DNA from: Candidatus Poseidoniales archaeon
GTDB taxonomy: Archaea > Thermoplasmatota > Poseidoniia > Poseidoniales > Thalassarchaeaceae
Assembly: GCA_022447885.1 (NCBI GenBank)
Contig: JAKUTA010000053.1
Coordinates: 1 to 7,536, forward strand
Length of the DNA: 7,536 nucleotides
Direction of reading: 5' to 3'
Shown: positions 1 to 6,200 of the stretch, in pieces
Numbering within the stretch: position 1 is the first letter of the stretch
Layout: each line of letters begins with the position of its first letter
The notes under the pieces: generated by a model
Seen by the model: the letters and a program-made list of their open reading frames with translations, nothing else
Databases searched by the model: none
What the model was told of the DNA's origin: nothing
Program-made: the position numbers and the translations under genes

Positions 1-2
1 GC

Positions 3-299
3 CCAGTGCTGCGTCCGTTGGTAAATGAGCGACTGAACCGGGTAGCGCAGCAACTCGATTGGCAGTTGATTCCGAAGACCGGTTCCATCACCTTGAGGCC
101 GATGGGAGAACGCCCCTCTCTACGACTGTGGATGCTGCGCTTTCTGGTGTTCATCGGACCGATCACCATCGCATTGGCGCGCGCCTTCCAGGACCTCGCA
201 GGCAGCGGCGCCCGTGGACAGGGGCTGGTGTTCGGCGCTGCGGCGGGGGTCATCCTCACCGGGCTGCTCGCCTCATACCGAAAGCGCTCCGTCTACTGA
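3..299 (+). CDS. Unrecognised small membrane protein, probably 5'-truncated
   Basis: The frame is open from the left edge to a TGA at 297-299. The first possible start inside the window is a GTG at 6, giving 97 residues, but the frame continues upstream of it, so this is more likely the C-terminal part of a longer protein. Counting from that GTG, a polar, basic segment (residues 1-40) precedes two hydrophobic stretches at about 42-58 and 73-90, and the chain ends in a basic tail (RKRSVY). Two membrane segments with a short Gly/Ala-rich connecting loop are therefore visible. I do not recognise a family. The hydrophobic pattern and a basic end at the membrane boundary argue that the frame is real. 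An overlapping frame at 59-469 is Arg/Pro/Gly-rich without hydrophobic segments and runs through the tRNA gene, so it was discarded. Confidence 0.6.
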   Translation, partial: PVLRPLVNERLNRVAQQLDWQLIPKTGSITLRPMGERPSLRLWMLRFLVFIGPITIALARAFQDLAGSGARGQGLVFGAAAGVILTGLLASYRKRSVY

Positions 300-308
300 A
301 CTTCAGAA

Positions 309-338
309 TGCCCCGTGCGGGACCTTCGAACACGCGAC
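309..338 (-). repeat. Degenerate copy of the tRNA-Glu 3' end (T arm plus acceptor)
   Basis: Bases 309-322 (TGCCCCGTGCGGGA) are identical to 441-454, the 3' end of the tRNA-Glu gene in the same orientation. After a 2-base insertion (CC), TTCGAA at 325-330 matches the T-loop core at 455-460. Then CACGCG..AC resembles CCCGCGTGAC of the real T stem. No matching 5' half (D arm, 5' acceptor strand) is found at the expected distance, so it cannot fold as a tRNA. A flanking 11-mer also recurs at a similar offset: CGTCTACTGAA at 290-300 and CGTGTACTGAA at 416-426. This looks like the remnant of a roughly 130-base tandem duplication, or an att-like scar of integration at the tRNA 3' end. Confidence 0.6.
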
Positions 339-381
339 TCTCGGCGATCACGGTCGAAGGTGAGCGCGAACTGAACGAGGA

Positions 382-406
382 CCGGCGCCGCGGCCTTTCG
401 CGCCGG
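382..406. repeat. GC-rich hairpin overlapping an inverted tRNA-Glu anticodon-arm look-alike
   Basis: CCGGCGC at 382-388 is perfectly complementary to GCGCCGG at 400-406, giving a 7-bp stem with an 11-base loop. Read on the plus strand, 391-406 also matches the tRNA-Glu anticodon arm at 15 of 16 positions, opposite to the orientation of the tRNA gene. It could alternatively fold as a 4-bp stem (391-394 with 402-405) with a seven-base loop CTTTCGC. No T-run follows on either strand, so I do not call it a terminator, although it lies downstream of both the plus-strand membrane gene and the minus-strand tRNA. Confidence 0.5.
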
Positions 407-440
407 CGCGGGTCACGTGTACTGAAGGATTCTGCTCAAG

Positions 441-515
441 TGCCCCGTGCGGGATTCGAACCCGCGTGACCGGCTCGAAAGGCCGGGATGATGGACCGGG
501 CTACACCAACGGGGC
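441..515 (-). tRNA. tRNA-Glu (anticodon UUC)
   Basis: Read on the minus strand, the sequence folds as a 75-base cloverleaf. The acceptor stem is GCCCCGT (515-509) with ACGGGGC (448-442), with discriminator A at 441. The anticodon stem is CCGGC (486-482) with GCCGG (474-470), closing the loop CTTTCGA (481-475). This places U33 before anticodon UUC (bases 479-477), followed by G37. The T stem GCGGG/CCCGC closes the loop TTCGAAT. The D arm is short, which is common for archaeal tRNA-Glu. CCA is not encoded, since the minus strand continues CTTGAG, so it must be added post-transcriptionally. UUC reads GAA and GAG codons. In archaea Glu-tRNA also feeds tetrapyrrole synthesis, and related Glu-charged tRNAs enter the amidotransferase route. 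Confidence 0.96.
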
Positions 516-542
516 TTCAGCACCGCGAGCGGGCGGCGGAAT

Positions 543-550
543 GTGCATAA
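543..550 (-). promoter_or_regulatory. Possible TATA box of tRNA-Glu
   Basis: On the minus strand, TTATGCAC at 550-543 is the most TATA-like element in the short gap between the DedA-type gene and the tRNA. Its centre lies about 32 bases upstream of the first tRNA base (515). That would allow a transcript start a few bases before the mature 5' end, as is usual for archaeal tRNA genes. The match to an archaeal TATA consensus is weak, so this rests mainly on position. Confidence 0.3.
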
Positions 551-596
551 CCAAATCGGTCAGGCGCTGAACAGCCATCCAACACTGAGACAGTTC

Positions 597-1226
597 TCAC
601 TCCTCCTCATCTGGCATCTCATCGAGCCCATCCCACCAACGCCATGCGGGCCAGGCGAGCAATGCGCCGGTTAGACTGACCACCATGAACCCCGGCCCTT
701 TGAGGAACTCGAGCAGCAGGTCTCCGTAGAGACCCACGAGCAGCACCTCCGCACCGAACCTGAGGCTTCGGCCCACCAGACCGGCGGCGATGAACTGTCG
801 GCGGTCCATGCCTCCTATCCCAGCACACCACCCGAGCACCTTGTAGGGGATCGGGGAGAGGGCGGCGATGAACACCCCGAATGCGCCGTAGCGGGTGACC
901 AGTGTATCGAACCTGCGCACGGTCGAGGGTTTGGCGAACCGGTCGAGAAGTGGCTTCCCCCAGCGTTCGCCCATCCACCAGGCGACGAGTGAACCGAGAA
1001 CACTCGACAGGGTGACGACGAGGAAGATGAGCGTCAGTCGAGCCGGGTCGTTGGCTGAGGCAGCCATCGGGAGAACGAGCAGGTCGGGTGGGATCGGTTG
1101 GATGAACGCCTCCGTGAATGTGAGCAGACCGAGCCCGACCAGTCCGTTGTCGGCGAACCACGCCAGAGCCGGGTCAGTCCAGACGGTCCAGAAAGCCATG
1201 TCGGCAGCCCGCTGGCTGCTGTGCAT
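597..1226 (-). CDS. DedA/VTT-family membrane protein (YqaA-like)
   Basis: This 209-residue integral membrane protein has the pattern of the DedA/VTT (SNARE-associated) family, the YqaA-like branch. About five hydrophobic segments lie at roughly 27-52, 64-84, 113-135, 148-170 and 178-197. Recognisable motifs are the first re-entrant region with E39 and PIPPD (44-48), the Gly/Trp-rich GSLVAWWMGERWG (78-90), the SPIPYK motif (124-129), and a Gly-Arg (152-153) in the fourth segment. Family members act in the cytoplasmic membrane, and several bacterial and eukaryotic relatives move lipids or lipid carriers between leaflets. The substrate here cannot be inferred. The C-terminus is acidic (DEMPDEEE). 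The ATG at 1226 was chosen because AGGAG lies 10 bases upstream; Met10 is a weaker alternative. It is transcribed divergently from nob1. Confidence 0.88.
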   Translation of the reverse strand: MHSSQRAADMAFWTVWTDPALAWFADNGLVGLGLLTFTEAFIQPIPPDLLVLPMAASANDPARLTLIFLVVTLSSVLGSLVAWWMGERWGKPLLDRFAKPSTVRRFDTLVTRYGAFGVFIAALSPIPYKVLGWCAGIGGMDRRQFIAAGLVGRSLRFGAEVLLVGLYGDLLLEFLKGPGFMVVSLTGALLAWPAWRWWDGLDEMPDEEE

Positions 1227-1236
1227 GAAGGTTCGG

Positions 1237-1241
1237 CTCCT
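1237..1241 (-). promoter_or_regulatory. Shine-Dalgarno site for the DedA/VTT gene
   Basis: AGGAG on the minus strand (CTCCT on the plus) ends 10 bases before the ATG at 1226. It supports that start over the internal Met10 and implies a leadered transcript, unlike the leaderless starts inferred near 2480. Confidence 0.5.
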
Positions 1242-1273
1242 GCGAACGGTGGCGTGAGCGAACCGGCACCGCT

Positions 1274-1807
1274 ATGGCAGCGGCCAGCAGCCACGCGGAC
1301 ATGACCGATGGAGAGCCTGTGCGACGAGTGCTCGACACTTCCGCGCTGCTCCATTGGCCCATCGAGGAACTGGCTATGGGTTCGGTGGTCCCGGCACAGT
1401 TGCGCGAGGTGGAGCGCTTCTCACAGGAGCGAGCGCTGCTGCTCGAAGGCACGACTCTGGATTGGCGTGAGCCGTCAGGGACGGCACTCGCTCGCGCGCG
1501 TGACATCGCGCGGTCCACGGGAGACCTGGCAGGACTCTCACCGACGGATGTCAGCCTGCTCGCGCTGGCGCTCGAGATGGACGCTGAACTCGTTACCGAT
1601 GACTACCGCCTGATGAACTGCGCCGAGAGCGCTGGAATCCCGTATCGCGCTGTCCTGACCGAAGGGATCAGCGAGCGCCGGCAGTGGCGGCTCATGTGCC
1701 GTGCCTGCGGTCATCAGGCCGCGGCCGCAGAACAGGAGAGCGAGAGCCGCCAGGAGACCACGGAATGTCCTGAGTGCGGCAACGAGATGCGGCTGAGCAG
1801 CCGCTGA
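1274..1807 (+). CDS. nob1: Nob1 rRNA maturation endonuclease (PIN domain plus zinc ribbon)
   Basis: Nob1 is the endonuclease that cuts the 3' end of 16S rRNA during late small-subunit assembly in archaea and eukaryotes. The N-terminal PIN domain spans about residues 17-128. It contains the four expected acidic positions: D21 in VLDTSALL, E45 in AQLREVE, D92 in LSPTDVSLLALAL, and D109/D110 in the TDDYRLMN motif. The C-terminal zinc ribbon has two CxxC knuckles, C142-C145 and C165-C168, linked by a Gln/Glu-rich stretch. The length (177 residues) is normal for archaeal Nob1, so the gene looks intact and catalytically competent. The start is uncertain: ATG 1274 gives a nine-residue extension before ATG 1301, which sits closer to the conserved PIN start. 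Neither has a clear Shine-Dalgarno or TATA element. The gene is divergent from the DedA-type gene and convergent with tatA, with one base between the stop codons. Confidence 0.93.
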   Translation: MAAASSHADMTDGEPVRRVLDTSALLHWPIEELAMGSVVPAQLREVERFSQERALLLEGTTLDWREPSGTALARARDIARSTGDLAGLSPTDVSLLALALEMDAELVTDDYRLMNCAESAGIPYRAVLTEGISERRQWRLMCRACGHQAAAAEQESESRQETTECPECGNEMRLSSR

Positions 1808-1808
1808 C

Positions 1809-2072
1809 TCACTCCTCTTCGACGGCGACGCGAGCTTCGTCCACGGTCATCCCTTCGACATCGGCTCCCGCCGAGATCGCGGCCGTCTCGGTCTGGCCGC
1901 CGCGGTCGAGATCGGCTTCGGTCTCGCCCTTCCGGCTGTCGGACAGACCCTCGTTGAACTCACCTTTCGCCTGCCCTAGGGCGCGGGCGATCTTGGGTAG
2001 CCGATCCACCCCGAAGAAGAGCACGAATATCCCGAGGATGAGCAGCAGTTCGCTGACGCCTGGCGTACCCAT
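1809..2072 (-). CDS. tatA: Twin-arginine translocase subunit TatA
   Basis: The 87-residue product has the TatA/E architecture. A short N-terminus with polar E8, at the position of the conserved Gln/Glu, precedes one membrane helix (about 9-20). Then comes the F20-G21 hinge, and the amphipathic helix DRLPKIARALGQAKGEF (23-39). The tail from about residue 44 is acidic, low in complexity and probably disordered. TatA oligomerises around the TatBC receptor to pass folded twin-arginine substrates across the cytoplasmic membrane. No tatC is present in this window, so the partner must lie elsewhere. The ATG at 2072 is the natural start because only seven residues precede the membrane helix. No convincing Shine-Dalgarno is seen. 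The gene is convergent with nob1. Most archaea have only TatA and TatC, so it probably covers the TatB role as well. Confidence 0.92.
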   Translation of the reverse strand: MGTPGVSELLLILGIFVLFFGVDRLPKIARALGQAKGEFNEGLSDSRKGETEADLDRGGQTETAAISAGADVEGMTVDEARVAVEEE

Positions 2073-2142
2073 GTCAGTTCACTTGACCCTGTCGTGGTGG
2101 ACTCACCCATTCAAGGATTCGCCCTGTGCCGCTTCGATTCGG

Positions 2143-2150
2143 AACATATT
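2143..2150 (-). promoter_or_regulatory. Possible TATA element for tatA
   Basis: AATATGTT on the minus strand (2150-2143) is the most AT-rich TATA-like block in the 123-base gap between the MoaD-like stop (2196) and the tatA start (2072). Start of transcription about 26 bases downstream would leave a leader of about 48 bases. The match is poor. I see no terminator hairpin, riboswitch or small gene in the rest of this gap. Confidence 0.22.
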
Positions 2151-2195
2151 GCTGCCTTCAGCATTGACCCAACCACAATTGACAACCGACCGAGC

Positions 2196-2456
2196 TCATC
2201 CACCTGAGACCGGGGGGAGGAACGCCACCTCCGCTCCGTCGATGAGTTCGGTCTCCGGAGGGCAGAATGTGCCATCCTGAGCCACCTTGACCCCTTGTTC
2301 CAATGCCTGCGTCAGTTCCAGGTGGGCGGCGAGGTCGGCGATCGTCGCTCCGAGCACCATCGGCAGTTCGAGTTCGCGGACCCCGAATTCGTCCACCAAC
2401 GGGCCGAACAGGCGAACGGTCACTTTGACCACCTTCCTGAGGTCTTCCTCACTCAT
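2196..2456 (-). CDS. MoaD/ThiS/SAMP-like beta-grasp (ubiquitin-like) protein
   Basis: This 86-residue protein has the MoaD-type beta-grasp layout. The first strand is KVTVRLFGPL (11-20), followed by a LELP turn, GATIADLAAHLEL (36-48) as the conserved helix region, and LIDGAEVAFLPPVSGG at the C-terminus. The terminal Gly85-Gly86 is the residue pair that an E1-like enzyme adenylates. Such proteins either carry sulfur as a thiocarboxylate (molybdopterin synthesis, tRNA thiolation) or are conjugated to lysines as archaeal SAMPs. The sequence alone does not choose between these roles, and no MoaE, MoeB/UbaA or ThiF gene is nearby. I chose the ATG at 2456, which lies 28 bases from the centre of the TATA element at 2480-2488 and fits leaderless initiation. 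An in-frame ATG at 2471 would add five residues but sits only about 13 bases from the TATA centre, too near for the transcript to include it. Confidence 0.88.
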   Translation of the reverse strand: MSEEDLRKVVKVTVRLFGPLVDEFGVRELELPMVLGATIADLAAHLELTQALEQGVKVAQDGTFCPPETELIDGAEVAFLPPVSGG

Positions 2457-2479
2457 CGGTTGAGGGGGCATGAACGGGG

Positions 2480-2488
2480 GTATAATAC
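2480..2488. promoter_or_regulatory. Palindromic TATA box, probably a shared bidirectional promoter
   Basis: GTATAATAC is a perfect odd-length palindrome centred on A2484, so it reads as a TATA box on both strands. The plus-strand ATG at 2510 is 26 bases from the centre and the minus-strand ATG at 2456 is 28 bases away. Archaeal transcription starts roughly 25-28 bases downstream of the TATA centre, so both genes could be leaderless from this single element. On the plus strand the bases just upstream are purine-rich (AACGGGG), which might act as the BRE favouring the ABC operon. The minus-strand upstream bases include GAGAGCC. Confidence 0.7.
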
Positions 2489-2509
2489 ATGGCTCTCTCT
2501 CGCGCGCAC

Positions 2510-3220
2510 ATGAGTTCTGTAATAGAAGCGAGAGAGCTCTGGAAAGTCTACGATACCGGTTCGAATCAGGTGCAGGCGTTGCGCGGTGTCGACCTGTCGA
2601 TCGAAGCGGGAGAGATGGTCGCCATCATGGGTCCATCAGGGTGCGGCAAGACGACCCTGCTGAACTGCGTGTCCAGCCTGGATGAGTTCACTGCCGGAGA
2701 AGTGCTGGTCGATGGCAGGCGGATATCCGAGATGTCGGACAGGGAGCGAACCAAGATGCGAGCAGAGCGGCTCGGATTCGTCTTCCAGTCGTTCAACCTG
2801 CTGCCTGTTCTGTCAGCCGTGGAGAACGTCGAGTTGCCGCTGCTGATGAACGACATCGCCCCCAAGGAGGCGCGGAGGAGGGCGCTCTCGGCACTGGAGT
2901 CGGTCGGATTGCGCGACTGGGCCGGGCATCTGCCGGCTGAACTGTCAGGGGGGGAGCAGCAGAGAGTGACAGTCGCCCGCGCGTTCGTGCACGAGCCCGC
3001 GCTCATACTTGCTGACGAACCCACAGGTAACCTGGATACAGCCACGTCAGGGGTGGTCATCGATCTGCTGGTCGATCTCAATCGCTCACATGGAATCACG
3101 TTCCTTCTGGTGACGCACGAGGCGGAGATCGCCCGCAGGTGCACCCGGATCGTCACCATTCGAGATGGATTGATCATCTCCGATGAACAACTCGTCGAAT
3201 CCTCCGATTCCGAGGAGTGA
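2510..3220 (+). CDS. ABC transporter ATP-binding protein, LolD/MacB type
   Basis: This 236-residue ATPase has every motif of a functional ABC nucleotide-binding domain: Walker A GPSGCGKTT (41-49), Q-loop Q93 in FVFQSFNLLP, signature LSGGEQQR (145-152), Walker B LILADE with D169 and catalytic E170, D-loop NLD (174-176) and H-loop H203. The Q-loop context and PTGNLD are typical of the LolD/MacB/FtsE branch, which drives FtsX-fold permeases by mechanotransmission rather than conventional alternating access. The tail is acidic (SDEQLVESSDSEE). I chose ATG 2510 (MSSVIEARELWKVY) because it fits the usual family N-terminus and lies 26 bases after the TATA centre. ATG 2489 overlaps the end of the TATA region and is unlikely to be transcribed. 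The partner permease begins 13 bases after the stop, so they form an operon. Confidence 0.93.
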   Translation: MSSVIEARELWKVYDTGSNQVQALRGVDLSIEAGEMVAIMGPSGCGKTTLLNCVSSLDEFTAGEVLVDGRRISEMSDRERTKMRAERLGFVFQSFNLLPVLSAVENVELPLLMNDIAPKEARRRALSALESVGLRDWAGHLPAELSGGEQQRVTVARAFVHEPALILADEPTGNLDTATSGVVIDLLVDLNRSHGITFLLVTHEAEIARRCTRIVTIRDGLIISDEQLVESSDSEE

Positions 3221-3222
3221 AC

Positions 3223-3226
3223 GAGG
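3223..3226 (+). promoter_or_regulatory. Shine-Dalgarno site for the permease
   Basis: GAGG lies 7 bases before the ATG at 3234, within the 13-base gap after the ATPase stop. The operon's first gene appears leaderless while its second carries a ribosome binding site, the usual archaeal pattern, and this supports 3234 as the permease start. Confidence 0.55.
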
Positions 3227-3233
3227 TTCTCAG

Positions 3234-6200
3234 ATGGCAGTCGACCCGAAGTTGCTCTCCGCTGTCCGCAAGGTCGCGGTCTGGGCAGTTTCGTTGCTGT
3301 CGATAGCGCTGGTCTACCACCTGGTCCTGAGCGCCATCGAGGATTCACCCGACGGCATCACCAACAGTTGGCGAGCAACCGCCTTGTTCCTCGGACTCGT
3401 GGCCGCCATCATCATCCACTCATCCCTTCGCCTGCTGCTGGAACCGCGCCAGCGAATCATCGGCACCATGGCGTTGCGCAACCTGCGCCGCAGGAAGCGC
3501 AACACGGCGCTGATCGTCATCGGCCTGTTGGTCGGTTCAGCGATCATCTCCAGCAGTCTGGTGGTCGGCGACAGTCTGGATGCCACCCTGAATGCCGAGT
3601 TCACCGAGGCGCTGGATGAGACGGACATCGTGATTCAAGGAACCGACATCAACGGATTCCCGGTCTGGTGGAACCAGAGCAGTGCGCTGGACTTCGTCAA
3701 TGACATGGAATCAGATCCCGACATCGACGCCGTGTCCATCGGCATCAAGACCTCCGTCTCCATCAAGGTGCCCGACCGCAAGACGGTCGAGCCGCACGCG
3801 CACTGGCTCGCCATGGATGGGGAACTGCAGCAGACTGGAACCTGGAATCCTCTGGGTGGTGCGGGTGGAGTCCACTACTCGGACATAGTGACCGGGAATG
3901 TCGTGGTCAACGAGGAGGCGGCGGAGCAGTTGGAGTTGCGGGTCGGCGACCGGCTCGAGGTCTCATGGACCGACATCAACGCCGGCAGCGTCAGCCGCCC
4001 GATGGCCAACTTCACTGTCCAGGCGATCGTGTCCACCACGGCCACAGGATTTGTTCAGGGAGGTGATACCGCCATCTTCACCGAACTCGCCGTGGCGCAG
4101 GAGTTGCGGCACCGCATCGGGGAGATCAACCGCATCGCCATGTCAGCGACCGGCGGACTGCTCGACGCCTTCGACGCGGAGCAGAGGGTCCTGCCCCGCC
4201 TCAACTCCTCGTTCGACGCGGCGCTGCTCGGAATCGATGCGGGCCTCGATATCGCGACGATTCCTGACGAGTTCTCCCTGGCCGTCCAGAGCACCGCCGG
4301 CGATGGTCTGCTGAGCGGCGTCGAGGTCGAGAGCCTGAGAGAGAACCTCACGACCATCGCTCCCAATGCATCGGTGGTCGAGATGCTGATGGCACCTCTG
4401 GCAGGGCTCAGCCACGAAGGAGTCAACCTGACGGGGCTGCTCACCGCGGAGGTCAATGGCTTCGTCGTCGATGATGTGGCTGATTGGTACGCGACTCCCG
4501 CGGGACTGTCCGTACAGAAGCGCGAGACCAGCCAATGGTTCCAATGGATTCCTCCCGATGAGATGGCCAATGCGATCACGGGAATGGTATCGGTCGGTGA
4601 CGGCGCAGTGCTCTCACTTCATTCGAGTGGGGTGCGTTTCTCGGCCCTCAGCGAGGACATACCGTCGCGGGACATCGACCTGCCCGCCTTCGACGGAGAG
4701 ATGGTAGCCCTGGCGGTCACCAGTTCGTCGGGGGTGCCATACGGAATCGCGTTGCAGGTGTCAGATGACTCGGCAGCACTGTTGCATGGCCCGGGATTCG
4801 CCGAGGAGGGTAACATCTCGTGGAATGGGACAAGTCTGGATGTCTCCTCGCTCCCGCAGTTCGAGAGCGGCGAGTTGGCGGTGGAAGGTGACCAGCTGCT
4901 GATCCGCCTGCAGGCCTCACTGTCTAGCCACACCTGCGCCATTCCCCTGTCCGTTCTCTCCGAGCAGTCAGCGAGCTGCGCGTGGCAGCAGGATCCTCCG
5001 GCGATGCGCCATCTCGTGGAGGTCGGCGGCGGCGCTTGGGACCAGAGCGGACAGGACCTTGTTCGCACCCTGTCTCGCCTGTCCGGTCTCGGTGCTTCAG
5101 CACACGACCTCGGCCTGCCGGAAGGCGACATCCTGTCCGTGGGAGGCGACGGAGTCTGGGTCGATGGCCCCGGCCTCTACATCTTCAACGGGACCAACTT
5201 CGTGAACGCCACGCTCCAGCCTCCTGCGGCCGCAGATGGAAATGCTGTCTGGTCGGACGACTCCCGCACGCTCGCGAGCGGTCCCGACGGCGCCTTCATC
5301 GTCGATGAGAACGGCACCAGTGGCAGGCTCCCATACCAGCATTCAGTGGACGGCGTGAGCAAGATCCCGCTGGTCGCTCTGGCGATCACCGGCGGCGGCA
5401 CCGGGCTGCCTGAACCAGCTACCGGGGAAGTGATGTTGACAGCATGGTCGGCAACGGGAATCGCCCTCTCGCCTCCAGCCAACCTGTCCCTGCTCGGGCT
5501 GCTGCCCGCTGCCCGGGGCTACGACGAGCCATTGCAACTCAACTACTCCAGCGCCGTTCCTCCGCTGCCCGCGCCTCCGGGACAACCGGGTCTGGATGAC
5601 ATCTCGGTAGCCATCGTCAACGTCTCGGACGCCGAGGCTCTGTTGTTGATGGACGAGCCGGTCCGCAGCAGCGTGATGATCGCCGGGCCGTCGCTCGCCC
5701 TTCCAGGGGCATACGATTCGGCAGTCGAGAACCTCACCGCTTGGACTGACGAGATGACCACCGCGGCATCGATGGGATTCCAGGTCATCCCGATGAAGAG
5801 TGATGTGCGCACGGCGACCCAGAGTGCCGGAGCGAGTTTCTCCACCCTGTTCCTCATCTTCGGTTCGTTCGTCATATTCGCTGGCATCCTGCTGGTGATG
5901 AACCTGTTCGTGATGCTCGCCGATGAGCGCAAGAGCGAGATGGGCATGACCCGCGCACTTGGAATGCAGCGGGGCGACTTGCGTACGATGTTCGTGCTCG
6001 AGGGCTCGGTCATCGGATTGGTGTCCAGCGCCATCGGGGCAGTGCTCGGAATCGGCGTGGCGCGTGTGCTGATGGCCGGCCTCGACAAGGTGCTGTCCGA
6101 CACCTTCGGCGGCTCGATCATGTTCGCATGGGAGTGGCACAGCCTGCTGACCGGCTTCGCCACCGGTTTCCTCGTCACCTGGGCCACTCTGCTCGCCACT

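Noticed and set aside
296..306. Palindrome CTGAACTTCAG at the stop of the first gene
   Set aside because: Eleven bases with a 1-base centre and no second copy; likely chance, although part of it belongs to the flank repeat of the tRNA-Glu copy.
300..440. Integrated mobile element bounded by tRNA-Glu repeats
   Set aside because: The space between the copies is only about 120 bases and contains no integrase or other gene. At most it is a scar.
59..469. Open 136-codon plus-strand frame
   Set aside because: It overlaps the membrane-protein frame, is Arg/Pro/Gly-rich with no domain, and runs through the 3' part of the tRNA gene. It is a by-product of high GC content.
586..599. Small hairpin TGAGA-CAGT-TCTCA at the end of the DedA/VTT gene
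   Set aside because: Only a 5-bp stem overlapping the stop codon, with no following T-run on the minus strand; not enough to call a terminator.
895..1257. 120-codon plus-strand frame opposite the DedA/VTT gene
   Set aside because: No domain or hydrophobic pattern; the minus strand carries the DedA motifs and a Shine-Dalgarno site.
2073..2195. Possible riboswitch or small RNA between tatA and the MoaD-like gene
   Set aside because: No convincing stem array, conserved core or terminator visible in these 123 bases.
2566..3348. 260-codon minus-strand open frame opposite the ATPase
   Set aside because: The product is Ser/Arg/Pro-rich with no motif; the opposite strand encodes a complete ABC ATPase.
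5343..6199. Two long minus-strand open frames (265 and 218 codons) opposite the permease
   Set aside because: Their products are rich in His/Arg/Gln or Ser/Thr/Arg without family features, while the plus strand encodes recognisable FtsX motifs with the correct hydrophobic pattern. Long antisense frames are expected in GC-rich genes.
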